Positions 23,853-33,386 are shown, counted from the first letter of the stretch. The stretch is 64,000 bases of DNA from Bacillus sp. 103mf (GCF_900116295.1 NZ_FPAF01000003.1:124001-188000), one strand, 5' to 3'. A program made the numbers and translations. Notes: generated from the letters alone by a model not told the origin.

Positions 23853-25673
23853 TTATAGTTTAATATGGTATATCTTTAGCCATTCATTTACTTGAAGCAT
23901 ATATTCCATGATACTTCTAACTTGAAGTTCATCAATATGAAAACTTTTTCCTTCGGCAATGGTTCGTAATTTTGTTTTATCAACGAGACTAAAGATAGGA
24001 GCATTATGATCAGATAACATTTCAAGTGTTAAGTTACGAATCATTTGTAAATAATTTGGATCTTGTGAAGTAGGATAGGCACTCTTTCTTCTATTTCGAA
24101 CATCATCAGGTAAAATATCTTTAAATGCTCTTCGTAAAATCCCTTTTTCGATGTTATCAATGCTTTTTATATGGAATGGTACGTTCCATAAATATTCGAC
24201 AAGTCTGTAATCACAAAACGGTACTCGTACTTCAAAGCCAACATTCATACTCATTCGATCTTTACGATCCAGTAGAAATGGTAGGAAACGTGTTAAAAAT
24301 AAATAGAACATTTGCCGCTGTCTGGCAGATTTGTAGTCCTCGCCTGGTAGACTTGGTACTTCTGCAACAGCTTCTTGAAATCGCTGTTGTATATAGGAAT
24401 CTGTGTTTAATTGGTGTTTTACATCTTCTAATAGTAAGTTTGATGCATTGTTCATACTATAGAGCCAAGGAAATGTATTGATAGATAGGAATTCTTCCTG
24501 ATGAAACCAAGGATATCCTCCAAATACTTCATCTGCCGATTCCCCAGATAATGCAACTGTGGCATCTTTTTTCATTTCCTGAAATAGTAAATAAAGTGAA
24601 GTTTCCATTTCACCAGCACCTGGTAAATCACGTGCGCGTAGAGGCACAAATAAATGACTTACTAGTTTATTTGCATCTACAATAATGTCATGATGGTTTG
24701 TGCCGACATATTCTGATACCCGATTTATCCACGGGGCGTCTAATCCTGTACGAGAAAACGTAAGTTCAAAGTCTTGGGCACTGTTCACAAAATCAATAGA
24801 ATATGTGTTTAAAATTTTGTTATCTTTTTGGAATTCTTTTCTAGCCAATGCTGTAATACCGCTTGAATCTAAACCACCTGACAACATACATACGAGAGGA
24901 ACATCGGCGATTAATTGCCTTTTTACTGTATCTTGTAGAATACTACGAATATGTGCTGCTGTTGTATCTGGATCCTCTGTGTGTATTTTGCTTTCCAGTG
25001 TCCAATATCTTTTTACTTCTGTTTTGTTACGTGTACAAGTTAGATAATGACCTGCACGTACTTCTTGTATATGCTTAAATACTCCACATCCAGGTGTGCG
25101 AAATAAATGTAACCCAAATATTTCATTTAGGCCACCTGTATCTATTTCCGTTTGAACAGCAGGGTGGGAGAGAAGAACTTTTAATTCTGAACCGAAAATG
25201 ATACTACTGCCTTGCTGTATATAGAATAGTGGTTTCACTCCTAAATGATCGCGTGCCATAAATAATTGCTGCTTTTGTTCATCCCAAATTGCAAAAGCAA
25301 AAATACCATTTAGATGTTGAACACATTCTTCGTGCCATTGTAAATACGCATGTAATAATACTTCTGTATCAGAATGAGTGTAAAATGTATGACCGTGTTG
25401 TTTTAATATTTCTCGAAGTTCACGAAAGTTATAAATTTCTCCATTATACGTAATTGCATACGTATAATCTCCAGCTTGATATGTTTTTGGTTGAGAACCA
25501 CCTTGTGGATCAATTACAATTAATCTCCGATGAGCGAAGGCCGCATGTGTAGAAAACCAATAACCTTCTGCATCAGGACCTCGATGTTCAATACTATTCG
25601 CCATTTTTTCAAGAATTGGACGTTCATTTGAAATATCCTTCAACCAATCAACCCAACCTGCAATACCACACAT
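23853..25673 (-). CDS. asnB: Asparagine synthetase (glutamine-hydrolysing)
   Basis: A 606-residue class II amidotransferase/synthetase that makes asparagine from aspartate, ATP and glutamine. MCGIAGW supplies the N-terminal nucleophile Cys2, with EHRGPD and THSDTEVLLHAY following. The synthetase half has the ATP loop LSGGLDSSGI, SIDFVNS and ALSGESADEVFGGYPW. The start at 25673 exposes Cys2 after removal of Met; the longer ORF (25682) would block it. Length and order resemble the sporulation-linked AsnO type of Bacillus, so the subtype is left open. It is monocistronic. Confidence 0.92.
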   Translation of the reverse strand: MCGIAGWVDWLKDISNERPILEKMANSIEHRGPDAEGYWFSTHAAFAHRRLIVIDPQGGSQPKTYQAGDYTYAITYNGEIYNFRELREILKQHGHTFYTHSDTEVLLHAYLQWHEECVQHLNGIFAFAIWDEQKQQLFMARDHLGVKPLFYIQQGSSIIFGSELKVLLSHPAVQTEIDTGGLNEIFGLHLFRTPGCGVFKHIQEVRAGHYLTCTRNKTEVKRYWTLESKIHTEDPDTTAAHIRSILQDTVKRQLIADVPLVCMLSGGLDSSGITALARKEFQKDNKILNTYSIDFVNSAQDFELTFSRTGLDAPWINRVSEYVGTNHHDIIVDANKLVSHLFVPLRARDLPGAGEMETSLYLLFQEMKKDATVALSGESADEVFGGYPWFHQEEFLSINTFPWLYSMNNASNLLLEDVKHQLNTDSYIQQRFQEAVAEVPSLPGEDYKSARQRQMFYLFLTRFLPFLLDRKDRMSMNVGFEVRVPFCDYRLVEYLWNVPFHIKSIDNIEKGILRRAFKDILPDDVRNRRKSAYPTSQDPNYLQMIRNLTLEMLSDHNAPIFSLVDKTKLRTIAEGKSFHIDELQVRSIMEYMLQVNEWLKIYHIKL

Positions 25674-25932
25674 TCTTTTCATCCTCTCTTAATACAAGAA
25701 ATTGATAGTTAGACTTGAAAATACTATTTATAAAATTATACAAATAGTAACTTTATAAATAGTATATTAGATTAACTAAAAGATAAGTTTGAGAAAGTTT
25801 TTATTGATGTAGACACCTTTCTTACAAATCCTGTTTATAAGGTGGAATCTTTTTTATTTACCATCATACATATATATAATGTGGCCACAAAACGTTCATG
25901 CAGTATAGTGTCGAAAGGAGTTTGGAAAAAGA

Positions 25933-26118
25933 ATGAGTTATGGGCTTCGTTATGCTGTAGAAAAAAGGAAGAAACTATTGATTGAGAAGTTAATTGATGT
26001 AGGGATATATAAAGTATTAAATAAGCAGTTGTACGAATTAACTTTGGATGAATTGGAAAAAGAATATCAGGATCTTTTAAAATATGAAGGGGTGCCAGTT
26101 TATATAAATATAAATTAA
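25933..26118 (+). CDS. Fur-regulated basic protein (FbpA family)
   Basis: A 61-residue protein (YGLRYAVEKRKKLLIEKLI, QLYELTLDELEKEYQDLL) matching the small FbpA-type family, known from Bacillus iron-sparing responses in which such peptides act with the FsrA small RNA. GTCGAAAGGAG precedes ATG 25933. I see no good Fur box directly upstream, so its iron regulation here is only inferred from the family. It is isolated, with a bcr1-like repeat immediately after its stop codon, about 2 kb from the siderophore locus. Confidence 0.78.
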   Translation: MSYGLRYAVEKRKKLLIEKLIDVGIYKVLNKQLYELTLDELEKEYQDLLKYEGVPVYININ

Positions 26119-26230
26119 AGAATCGACATAAAAACCCTTTTTCTTTTTAGGCGGGAGAGAGCAAGTAGCGGTCATGTTGGATTCTGCATAGCAGCGACTT
26201 ATATGGCGAAAAAATAAAATGGATATATAG
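26118..26230 (+). repeat. bcr1-like interspersed repeat, copy E with central deletion
   Basis: The left end (AATCGACATAAAAACCC...TTTTTAGGCGGGAGAGAGC) joins directly to the right half (AAGTAGCGGTCATGTTGGATTCTGCATAGCAGCGACTTATAT). The whole middle hairpin (CATCTGGCC...GGCAGG...ACATG) is missing. It probably arose by recombination at the repeated GAGA(G/A)AGC. Confidence 0.82.
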
Positions 26231-26317
26231 TTTATTCAGTATTCTCCTTTTTAGAAGAATTCAAGATGATAGATACGGTTTGCTATCGGTAAGAGATATA
26301 GAAAGCTTTATTTATGA

Positions 26318-26360
26318 ATTCCCCTTTCTCAGCGTCATGAGGAGAAAGGGGAGTTTTTTT
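26318..26360 (+). terminator. Terminator downstream of the fbpA-like gene
   Basis: ATTCCCCTTTCTC and GGAGAAAGGGGAGT pair across AGCGTCATGA, followed by seven T. Confidence 0.9.
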
Positions 26361-26361
26361 A

Positions 26362-26690
26362 ATAAGCAGTCATAAATGGAGGGATAGGATCATGGAATAT
26401 ATCCCAGTTTTCATACATTTCTTGTTCAGTTAATAAGCAGTGGTCTAAAGATTTCTCTATTTTTTTCTGTTCATGTCAATACCAATAAAGACTAATTCTG
26501 TAATTCGATCCCCGTATGTGTCATCCCAGCGGTTTAAAATGTCAAGATCTTCTGCGATGAGTTGTTCTTCTTCTTCTTCTTCTTCTTTTGAAGTAGCTGA
26601 AACCCACTCACCAGCTCTTTGGATGATAAAAAAAGAAACCTTTTGAACTAACGGTATAGGTTACTTGAAATGATTTACAGGATATTTCTG
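26362..26690 (-). pseudogene. C-terminal remnant of a CobW/YciC-type GTPase metallochaperone
   Basis: The minus strand reads RAGEWVSATSKEEEEEEEQ, then WDDTYGDRITELVFIGIDMNR, the highly conserved tail of CobW/YciC zinc chaperones. After that the frame breaks in a run of seven A and continues in another frame as IEKSLDHCLLTEQEMYENWDIF. The GTPase domain is absent. The poly-Glu stretch is a GAA repeat (TTC tract at 26570-26588), possibly expanded during decay. It is non-functional; function of the parent (zinc or cobalt delivery) is from family knowledge. Confidence 0.78.
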
Positions 26691-26852
26691 GAATGGTAAA
26701 CTTAAGTAACCTGTAATAATGGATTGCAAAGTGTGATGCTTTCTTTATTTAGGATTACATATAGTGGGGGTAGCTGCCAATAACATATACCTATTTTAAA
26801 ATTTGTTTTTGCCTATTTAAAATGGCGTACAAATTATGATAGGAGTGTAATA

Positions 26853-27383
26853 ATGATTGAATTAAACACTGAAAGATTAAGACTAATTCCTCTGAGTGCA
26901 GAAAATCTGAAATTACTAATTGATAATCCAAAGAAAATGGAACTAAGGTTATCTTTAAGTGAATCAAATAAATTTCTTAGCTTAGAACTTAAACAAGCTA
27001 TGGAAACAAGGCTTTCAAAGCTGTTAGTTGATGAGGAAAATTATATATGGTATACTAATTGGTTAATTGTTTCGAAAGATAAAAACTGTAATGTTGGGGG
27101 AATCATGTTAAAAGGTCTTCCAAATGAAAATGGTGAAGTAGTAATTGGTTACTATACTCTTCCTGAATATCAAGGAAACGGCTATATGACGGAAACAATT
27201 AATACTATGAAAAACTGGTTGTTAAATCAGACGGGTGTTATGTACATTATTGCTGATACTGATAAAGATAATATTCCATCGCACCGGGTATTAGAAAAAT
27301 CAGGGGGGGAAATGTATAAAGAAACAGATGAATTATACTTTTGGAGATTTGTCCGAAATAAGTTCCATGAAAAAAATAACTAA
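26853..27383 (+). CDS. GNAT N-acetyltransferase (RimJ/RimL type)
   Basis: A 176-residue acetyltransferase: LNTERLRLIPLSAENL at the start, VIGYYTLPEYQGNGYMTETINTMKNWL (acetyl-CoA pyrophosphate loop QGNGYM) and DKDNIPSHRVLEKSGG at the end. It matches the ribosomal-protein/antibiotic acetyltransferase group. GATAGGAGTG precedes ATG 26853. Codon use and AT content match the neighbours. Substrate unknown. Confidence 0.85.
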   Translation: MIELNTERLRLIPLSAENLKLLIDNPKKMELRLSLSESNKFLSLELKQAMETRLSKLLVDEENYIWYTNWLIVSKDKNCNVGGIMLKGLPNENGEVVIGYYTLPEYQGNGYMTETINTMKNWLLNQTGVMYIIADTDKDNIPSHRVLEKSGGEMYKETDELYFWRFVRNKFHEKNN

Positions 27384-27579
27384 GAGTCATCATTTTATAG
27401 TGCTGGCTCTTAGTTAAGGCATCAGTACAATGTTGATCAATAGAATGGCAAAACCTTGTTCAATTAACGAGTGCTTCAGTTGAACAAAAAATAATTGAAT
27501 TTTTTATAAAAGAGTAATACATTAGAATATTTTAAGAGCGTGTTTTGATTAAACTTTTTTCAAAACACGCTCTTTTTTT
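27380..27579 (+). terminator. Two successive terminators after the GNAT gene, with a short coding remnant between
   Basis: CTAAGAGTCA...GGCTCTTAG (27380-27416) overlaps the GNAT stop region. A stronger hairpin, AGAGCGTGTTTTGA and TCAAAACACGCTCTTTTTTT, lies at 27535-27579. Between them one frame reads WQNLVQLTSASVEQKIIEFF then stops; this looks like the tail of a lost gene that once used the second terminator. Confidence 0.7.
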
Positions 27580-27699
27580 GTTCGTTTGTCAAGGTTATTA
27601 GCATTGATTTGTACAAACATGATTCCAAAGCAACAGCAAGCATAAATATACAATCACAACATAATGGAGGAGATTGCATGGTATTTCCACTTGTAAAAA

Positions 27700-27812
27700 T
27701 AAAGTGAAACTTCTGTCAGTGGTGGGGGCTTCATCCCCCACCTATCTTCTTTGCTTCTTTCTGAATCTTGAGGTGGGGGTCTTACTGTCCGTTAATGCGG
27801 GATAAATAAAGT
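27700..27812 (+). repeat. AAGTGAAACTTC hairpin repeat, copy 1
   Basis: AAGTGAAACTTCTGTCAGTGGTGGGGGCTTCATCCCCCACC..., then CTTGAGGTGGGGGTCTTACTGTCCGTTAATGCGGGATAAATA. GTGGGGG/CCCCCAC form strong stems. The same opening and closing words recur at 34485, 37632, 44577, 44986 and 47618. There is no coding content between 27580 and 28083. Confidence 0.75.
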
Positions 27813-27860
27813 AGAAAAATAGAAACCGTATGCATATGAAAAATTAAAATCATAAAGAAA

Positions 27861-27890
27861 AAGATGAGCCCGAAACTGAGCTCATCTTAA
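27861..27890. terminator. Terminator-like hairpin
   Basis: AAGATGAGC and GAGCTCATCTT pair, with an AT-rich flank but no strong T run. It could weakly end minus-strand transcripts from the sfaD-like gene. Confidence 0.45.
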
Positions 27891-27917
27891 TTTATGGCTC
27901 ATCTTCACAACTGATTT

Positions 27918-28083
27918 TACAATTTATCCATATAAATCGCTGCTATGCAGAATAAAACATGACCTGCACTTGCTTCCTCCCTTTGTTTAAACCTCGCATG
28001 TGGCAGGAAAAGGCCCTGACCGCTTCTACGCACGGCCAGATGCTCTCGTCTTCCTCTAAAAGAAAAAGGGGGTTATGTCATTT
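27918..28083 (-). repeat. bcr1-like interspersed repeat, copy F
   Basis: Full minus-strand copy: TATAAATCGCTGCTATGCAGAATAAAACATGACC, CCTCGCATGTGGCAGGAAAAGGCCCTGACCGCTTCTACGCACGGCCAGATGCTCTCG and GGGGGTTATGTCA. It directly follows the end of the sfaD-like gene, so it will be part of the 3' end of that transcript. Confidence 0.85.
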
Positions 28084-28090
28084 GTATATT

Positions 28091-30070
28091 TCAATTACAT
28101 AATGGATTTTTAACTTTTACATAAAAATAAGCATGAGCTTCTCCCATCATACGCATAAGGGTTAAAGCTTTATAATCTACTTGATCTGCAAAAAAGACAG
28201 CATAGTCAGATAGTGCACACTCTTTGTAGTTAGGATTTTTTTGTAAATCTACAAAAATATTGTGTAAGACTCGTTTTACTATATTCCATAGCAGTTGTTC
28301 ATCTAATTCATAGAACTGACTTATATGCAAAAATAACTCGCCAAAGTGATTTTGCATGACAGAATAAAATACTTTATTACGCATACTTTTTTCATCATCT
28401 ACTAGAATTCTTGATTTATGATGAAACATGTTTATATCAAATCCTGCATTTTGTAAACGGTTACGATGAACACGAATACCTTCCCAATCACGCACGAGTA
28501 GTCGATCCGGTGTACCATCTTTTTTAAAGACAGGAACTGTATTTTGCAGGTGACCTTCTAAACCGATGCCGTATTTCACCATGAGCGGAATAAAACCGGT
28601 AAGGGCATTTGTTACATATTTCTCTATGAATTGAACAATTGCATCTTGTAATGATAGGTCATAGTTCTCTTTGTATAGCTCAATTAGTTCTACTATGACT
28701 GGTTTATTTGTACCGTGTACGGAAGCGACAAGGGCAGATCCGACAATAGCCCATTCATCTTGATTCACATAAGCATGAATATTATCACGAATGACACAAG
28801 CGAGATTTTCACTCCGTAATGTTTGGAATTCCTCGTCTACATCATTTGGATGAAGAAAATGAGCGCCAGCTCGCTCCATAATTGGAACAAAACGATTTCC
28901 ATCAATCATTTTATCATGAGTAACAATTTGTTTTAAAATATTGCTCATGATTGGTCCGTTATGAATCGTTTGTTCTGATAATGTTCGTACTTCTCCAGTT
29001 AAATGAATATTTGTTGTTAGTTTATAATGTGGTCTAATCGTATCATGTTGTGCAGGAAAGATTGTGCGAAAAGACATGCCCGCTAAATATGTTGCTCTAT
29101 AATCCAATAAAATAATAGTTTGTTTTTCAAGTTCTTCACTATAAATTTCACGTAACGTATGAGTAGCTTGCCATGGATGAATTGGTAATAGTATGTAGTC
29201 GTCTATCTTATCACCAAGTTTCAGTTCGGCTTCTACTTGAAGTGCAGGTTCAAAAGAAAATAATACTGCATTCCAAGTTTGTTCTTCCATAAAAGCTGAG
29301 CTTATGTAATTTTGGTGTACAGCTACAAAGCAGAGTGGAATGGTATTTTTAAACTCTGCTGAATAAGCCAATGTTTCTTCTGGGCTTAAACCCTTTCTCA
29401 TTTTGGCACCAGGATGACAAGGGTGTCCTTCAATAACGAGCTGTTCAAAAAAGGCATAGGAATCTTGGGCCTGAGAAGCAGCTTGTAGCGTTGAAGTATT
29501 CTCGGTTTGTTCATGAAATGTATAAGCAAGAGCTAAATTAGCAGCACTATTTGTAACATCGTCTTTAAACATCTGAAAATAGGAAGGATGCCCCTGCCAA
29601 TTTTCTTGCATTAGCAATGTCAATACTTCATTCGGATGCTTAATTTCTTTTTCATTAGATGGTGATACAAGAATATATGGTCCACTTATAACTGGTCGTT
29701 CAAAAGCATATATGTGTTGAATCGGTATAAGCAGGTATGCGTTTTGTTTCTTGAAACATAATCCTTGTATCATTGAAAACTCGTCAAATTGATGAGTATG
29801 AGTATTTATATAATCTAGTAAATAGTCTGGACAATGCTGCTTTGAAAATGAAGCAAATACCCCTTTATGTTTGCGAAGCAAAATCCCATTCTCTGTCATG
29901 TTACATATATTTTCACGTATGAAGGAAGATAGTAATCGTTCAAGTATACCAGCTCGTCCTTTTTGAATCATTTGTTGATAGGTTTCATGTAGTGGTGCGT
30001 GATGATGTTGTAAAAAAGAAAGCAAGTTTTGTTCCTCTAATTCTAATGTTTGAATTTTATTGAGATGCAT
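28091..30070 (-). CDS. sfaD: SfaD-like NRPS-independent siderophore (IucA/IucC) synthetase
   Basis: A 659-residue NIS synthetase. Family motifs appear in order: VIEGHPCHPGAKMRKGLSPEE (ATP and substrate binding), LPIHPWQATHTLREIY, LTTNIHLTGEVRTLSEQTIHNGP, and GLEGHLQNTVPVF with LVRDWEGIRVHRNRL. In Staphylococcus SfaD joins citrate to D-ornithine as the first step of staphyloferrin A. The ATG at 30070 follows AAAGGTGG on its strand. It is divergent from the sfaABC-like genes across a Fur box, the same arrangement as in staphylococci. The sfaD assignment rests on locus content; the enzyme family itself is certain. Confidence 0.85.
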   Translation of the reverse strand: MHLNKIQTLELEEQNLLSFLQHHHAPLHETYQQMIQKGRAGILERLLSSFIRENICNMTENGILLRKHKGVFASFSKQHCPDYLLDYINTHTHQFDEFSMIQGLCFKKQNAYLLIPIQHIYAFERPVISGPYILVSPSNEKEIKHPNEVLTLLMQENWQGHPSYFQMFKDDVTNSAANLALAYTFHEQTENTSTLQAASQAQDSYAFFEQLVIEGHPCHPGAKMRKGLSPEETLAYSAEFKNTIPLCFVAVHQNYISSAFMEEQTWNAVLFSFEPALQVEAELKLGDKIDDYILLPIHPWQATHTLREIYSEELEKQTIILLDYRATYLAGMSFRTIFPAQHDTIRPHYKLTTNIHLTGEVRTLSEQTIHNGPIMSNILKQIVTHDKMIDGNRFVPIMERAGAHFLHPNDVDEEFQTLRSENLACVIRDNIHAYVNQDEWAIVGSALVASVHGTNKPVIVELIELYKENYDLSLQDAIVQFIEKYVTNALTGFIPLMVKYGIGLEGHLQNTVPVFKKDGTPDRLLVRDWEGIRVHRNRLQNAGFDINMFHHKSRILVDDEKSMRNKVFYSVMQNHFGELFLHISQFYELDEQLLWNIVKRVLHNIFVDLQKNPNYKECALSDYAVFFADQVDYKALTLMRMMGEAHAYFYVKVKNPLCN

Positions 30071-30138
30071 AGAAACCACCTTTCTCAAATTTTTCTATCT
30101 TTACAGATAAAAAAGAATATTTTATATTATTTTACATA

Positions 30139-30157
30139 GATAATGATAATCAATTTC
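30139..30157. promoter_or_regulatory. Fur box in the divergent sfaD-sfaA promoter
   Basis: GATAATGATAATCAATTTC matches the 19-bp Fur consensus GATAATGATAATCATTATC at 17 positions. It lies 69 bp upstream of the sfaD start and about 45 bp upstream of sfaA, so iron-bound Fur could repress both directions. Confidence 0.88.
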
Positions 30158-30200
30158 AATTATAAAGGGCGCATGTAAAAATGCAACCAAAAATTTCGGG

Positions 30201-31394
30201 GTGGTTTTTATTCGCAAACTATTTTTTAGTAGTTCATTTTTCTTATTTATGGGGAATTGGCTTGGAATGACTGCAATCAATTGGTACGTCTATGACTTGT
30301 ATCACAGTGCCACATATTTAGGATGGATCAACTTTGTACGGCTGATTCCTATTGCATTGTTTAGTGTATATGCAGGGAAGCTTTGTGATTTGTATCCACG
30401 TATTAAGTTAATGAAGTCCTATTCATTTTGGGGATTAGTGGTTACAACAGTACTTGCTATTTATGTTGTGTTTATTACTCCTTCTTTTTTTATTTTTCTT
30501 CTTTTCTCATTTGTGAGAGGAATAATTAGTGCATTAGAAACACCAAATCGAAATACGATTCTTTCAGATATTGATACGAACCAGCAAATTAGTAAATTGA
30601 TATCTATGAACTCATTTGTGATGAATGTTTGTCGCTCAACAGGGCCAGCTGTTGCTGGTTTTTTGATTGCAGGAGGACATATTGAGCTGACATTTATGAT
30701 GCAGGCAGTTTGTTCACTTATTGCATTCATTCTCGTATTACCGATGAAAGATCGAACGATGAAAAAACGAAAAGAAAAGAAAAAAGCAAGCTGGGAACAA
30801 ATTGTTCAATATTTTTCTCATGATACTATGGGAAAAAATATTTTTATGGCATCAATGATTACAATGGCTTTTGGCTTTTCGTATACGTCTGTATTGCCTG
30901 TACTTGTTTCTCATCAATTTACAGGAAAAGCGGAAGTGTTCGGTATTGCGATGTCTGCGGCAGCAATTGGGGCAATTATAGCAACGATTATTCTTCCTAG
31001 AATACTAGAGTATATTTCAGAAATTAAGATTTATTACATGAGTTTACTTTTGTTTTCCATTAGTATAGCGCTTCTTGTTATTAGTAATACGTTTACGTTT
31101 TTTATACTATTATTCTCTATCGGCCTTTTTGGACAGTTGTTACGCTCTAGTAACCGTGTCTATTTTCAAAATAATGTTCGTGAAGAAGAACGAGGCCTCA
31201 TGCTTAGTGTTGTATTAATGGACCGAGGAATGATTCCGCTCGGTTCGATTGTAGTAAGTTATGCAATTGAATATGTGGGTATTTCCGAAACATTTGTGAT
31301 GATGGGGATTTTATGTATTATCCCATTTGTATTTCAATATATAAAAGTGAAAAAACAAAACAGGAAGGTGAAGAATGTTGTCCATTCAAAGTAA
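30201..31394 (+). CDS. sfaA: SfaA-like MFS siderophore exporter
   Basis: A 397-residue 12-helix MFS protein: LGMTAINWYVYDLYHSATYLGWI in helix 1, YAGKLCDLYPRIKLM as the A-like loop, and MNVCRSTGPAVAGFLIAGG in helix 5. Its place between the two NIS synthetase genes matches SfaA, the staphyloferrin A exporter. The start is uncertain. GTG 30201 gives the listed length but overlaps the ribosome site; GGGGTGG at 30198-30204 sits five bases before an ATT at 30210, spaced as in the sfaD gene. It overlaps sfaB by 20 bp. Confidence 0.83.
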   Translation: MVFIRKLFFSSSFFLFMGNWLGMTAINWYVYDLYHSATYLGWINFVRLIPIALFSVYAGKLCDLYPRIKLMKSYSFWGLVVTTVLAIYVVFITPSFFIFLLFSFVRGIISALETPNRNTILSDIDTNQQISKLISMNSFVMNVCRSTGPAVAGFLIAGGHIELTFMMQAVCSLIAFILVLPMKDRTMKKRKEKKKASWEQIVQYFSHDTMGKNIFMASMITMAFGFSYTSVLPVLVSHQFTGKAEVFGIAMSAAAIGAIIATIILPRILEYISEIKIYYMSLLLFSISIALLVISNTFTFFILLFSIGLFGQLLRSSNRVYFQNNVREEERGLMLSVVLMDRGMIPLGSIVVSYAIEYVGISETFVMMGILCIIPFVFQYIKVKKQNRKVKNVVHSK

Positions 31395-33198
31395 ACAATT
31401 CAATCGAGTACAAGCAGAATATCGTATTTTAAATCGTTTTTGTAATGCGTTAATTCGTGAAAAAAATTTATTAGAAAGTTGTGCTGTGCTAAAGCATGAG
31501 CATGGTATTGAAATTATAGATTGTATGAACGAAGCGGAATTATTACTAGAGGTGCAACAAGAAGGAGCATTTGAACGATACGAATTTGCGTTTCCACTTC
31601 GTTTTAAAGTAAGGGGACATGTTAGGTGGATTGGTTCATTACAATCGTTTTTTGAGGAAGTAGCACCATTCTTTCAGCTTCATGTTTCAGATGCTTTGCA
31701 AAATGAATTACAGAACAGCGTTGAGAACTTGGAAATGGCCTATGAGGCATGGGAGCAAAAACAAGAATGGGTAAAACAACAGCTTGAAACAAACATGATG
31801 TTTTTTGCGAAATATAAACCAAATAATCTATATCAATTCTTCGAAGAATTAAAAAGATGTACGTCATTTGACGAATTATTATATACAGAGTCATTAGTAA
31901 TTGAAGGACATCCACTGCACCCTTCAACAAAGACGAAACTTGGTTTATCGAAAGAAGAAGTAAAGCGCTATGCACCTGAATTTGAACAGATTGTTCCGCT
32001 ATATGTATTACTTATTCATAAAGATGTAATAGCAGTTACAGGAGATAGTTTTGAAAAAACATTATTATATGAAGTTATGCCAGACTTATATGAAACAGCA
32101 TATGAAACATTAACAAATCAAAGAAAACAAATGGGGGATTATTATCCATTTCTTGTTCACCCGTGGCAATATGAACATGTACTAATCAAAGAGTATGATA
32201 AGGATTTGGAGGAAGCACGTATTATTCCAATTCCTTATCAACTTTCGTCCCGGGCGACGCTTTCATTTCGAACGATGAATCTACTAGAATTGCCATACCA
32301 TGTAAAGCTTCCAGTACGCGCGCAAGCTACGAGTGCGGTCAGAACGGTATCACCAGAAATAACGATAAACGGACCCATTCTTTCTTCACTGTTTGATACG
32401 ATTTACGCAAATGAGAAAGAGTTATCGCAGTCAGTAGTAGTTGTTCGTGAACGAGTTGGGGCTACTTTTACGAAAAATGATGATGCTCATTTAGGTCGAA
32501 ATCTGGCATTTATTTTACGAGAAAGCCCAAATGTTTATAGGAAAGAAGGAGAATTACTATGGGTTGGAGCTAGTTTAACCGCAAGTAATCCATTAAAAGA
32601 AGATGAACCCGTTATTGTAGATATAATGCGCGCATATTTTGAAACAGAAACGATTGGAAAAAAAGAGGTATTTCATTATGTTGCTCATTATACTGAAAAA
32701 GTTATGATTCCTTTACTACAGCTAGTTTTACGATATGGAATTGCTTTAGAAGGACATATGCAAAACTCTATTATTGTTACAAAGGGAGGAGAAATTCAAC
32801 GGATTTTTGTGCGTGATTTAGGAGGCGTGCGAATTCATAAGCAGACATTAGGAAAGGTAGTAGATATTGCGAATCTGAAAGAAGCAGTTGTATTTACAGA
32901 TGATAGAAATGAAGTTTATAACAAGTTTATTCATTCCGTATTGCAAAATCACTTTGGAGATGTGTTATTTACGTTAGCTCGTGCGATAGACGACGTACAG
33001 GAAAAAGAATTATGGAGAATCGTTGCTGCGATTGTGAAAGAGTATATGGTAGATGCAACAGAGGAGCAAAAAGCAGCTATATTCGCAGATCAAATTGAAA
33101 CAAAAGCATTGTTCTCAATGAGAATACAAGATCAAGCGAAATCTTATTTGTATACAAAGTTTCATAATCCGCTTTGTGCGTATATAAATACAAATTGA
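31375..33198 (+). CDS. sfaB: SfaB-like NRPS-independent siderophore (IucA/IucC) synthetase
   Basis: A 607-residue NIS synthetase paralogous to the one at 28091: VIEGHPLHPSTKTKLGLSKEE, LVHPWQYEHVLIKEY, LPVRAQATSAVRTVSPEITINGP, and ALEGHMQNSIIV with FVRDLGGVRIHKQ. In staphylococci SfaB adds a second citrate to the citryl-ornithine intermediate, completing staphyloferrin A. AGGAAGGTGAAGA precedes ATG 31375, inside the end of sfaA, so translation is coupled. A bcr1-like repeat separates it from the racemase gene. Confidence 0.85.
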   Translation: MLSIQSKQFNRVQAEYRILNRFCNALIREKNLLESCAVLKHEHGIEIIDCMNEAELLLEVQQEGAFERYEFAFPLRFKVRGHVRWIGSLQSFFEEVAPFFQLHVSDALQNELQNSVENLEMAYEAWEQKQEWVKQQLETNMMFFAKYKPNNLYQFFEELKRCTSFDELLYTESLVIEGHPLHPSTKTKLGLSKEEVKRYAPEFEQIVPLYVLLIHKDVIAVTGDSFEKTLLYEVMPDLYETAYETLTNQRKQMGDYYPFLVHPWQYEHVLIKEYDKDLEEARIIPIPYQLSSRATLSFRTMNLLELPYHVKLPVRAQATSAVRTVSPEITINGPILSSLFDTIYANEKELSQSVVVVRERVGATFTKNDDAHLGRNLAFILRESPNVYRKEGELLWVGASLTASNPLKEDEPVIVDIMRAYFETETIGKKEVFHYVAHYTEKVMIPLLQLVLRYGIALEGHMQNSIIVTKGGEIQRIFVRDLGGVRIHKQTLGKVVDIANLKEAVVFTDDRNEVYNKFIHSVLQNHFGDVLFTLARAIDDVQEKELWRIVAAIVKEYMVDATEEQKAAIFADQIETKALFSMRIQDQAKSYLYTKFHNPLCAYINTN

Positions 33199-33372
33199 AA
33201 ACCACTTTCTTTTAGGTAGGTGAGAGCATCTGGCCGTGCATAGAAGCGGTCAGGGCATTTCCTGCCACATGCAAGGATTAAGGCAAAGGAGAGAAAGCGA
33301 GTAGCGGTCATGTTTTGTTCTACATAGCAGAGCTAGACAAAGATGTTGAAAAATTAAAATGTATTTATGTAG
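33196..33372 (+). repeat. bcr1-like interspersed repeat, copy G, inside the siderophore operon
   Basis: The element begins at the sfaB stop codon and ends just before the ribosome site of the sfaC-like gene: AAACCACTTTCTTTTAGGTAGGTGAGAGC, ATCTGGCCGTGCATAGAAGCGGTCAGGGC, GGAGAGAAAGCGAGTAGCGGTCATG and AAATTAAAATGTATTTATG. It occupies the entire sfaB-sfaC gap, so it is transcribed with the operon. Confidence 0.85.
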
Positions 33373-33386
33373 TAGGAGGAATGAAC

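Noticed and set aside
33315-33386. Longer N-terminus of the racemase gene from 33315
   Set aside because: These codons lie in the bcr1-like repeat; the AGGAGG ribosome site and conserved sequence start at 33387.
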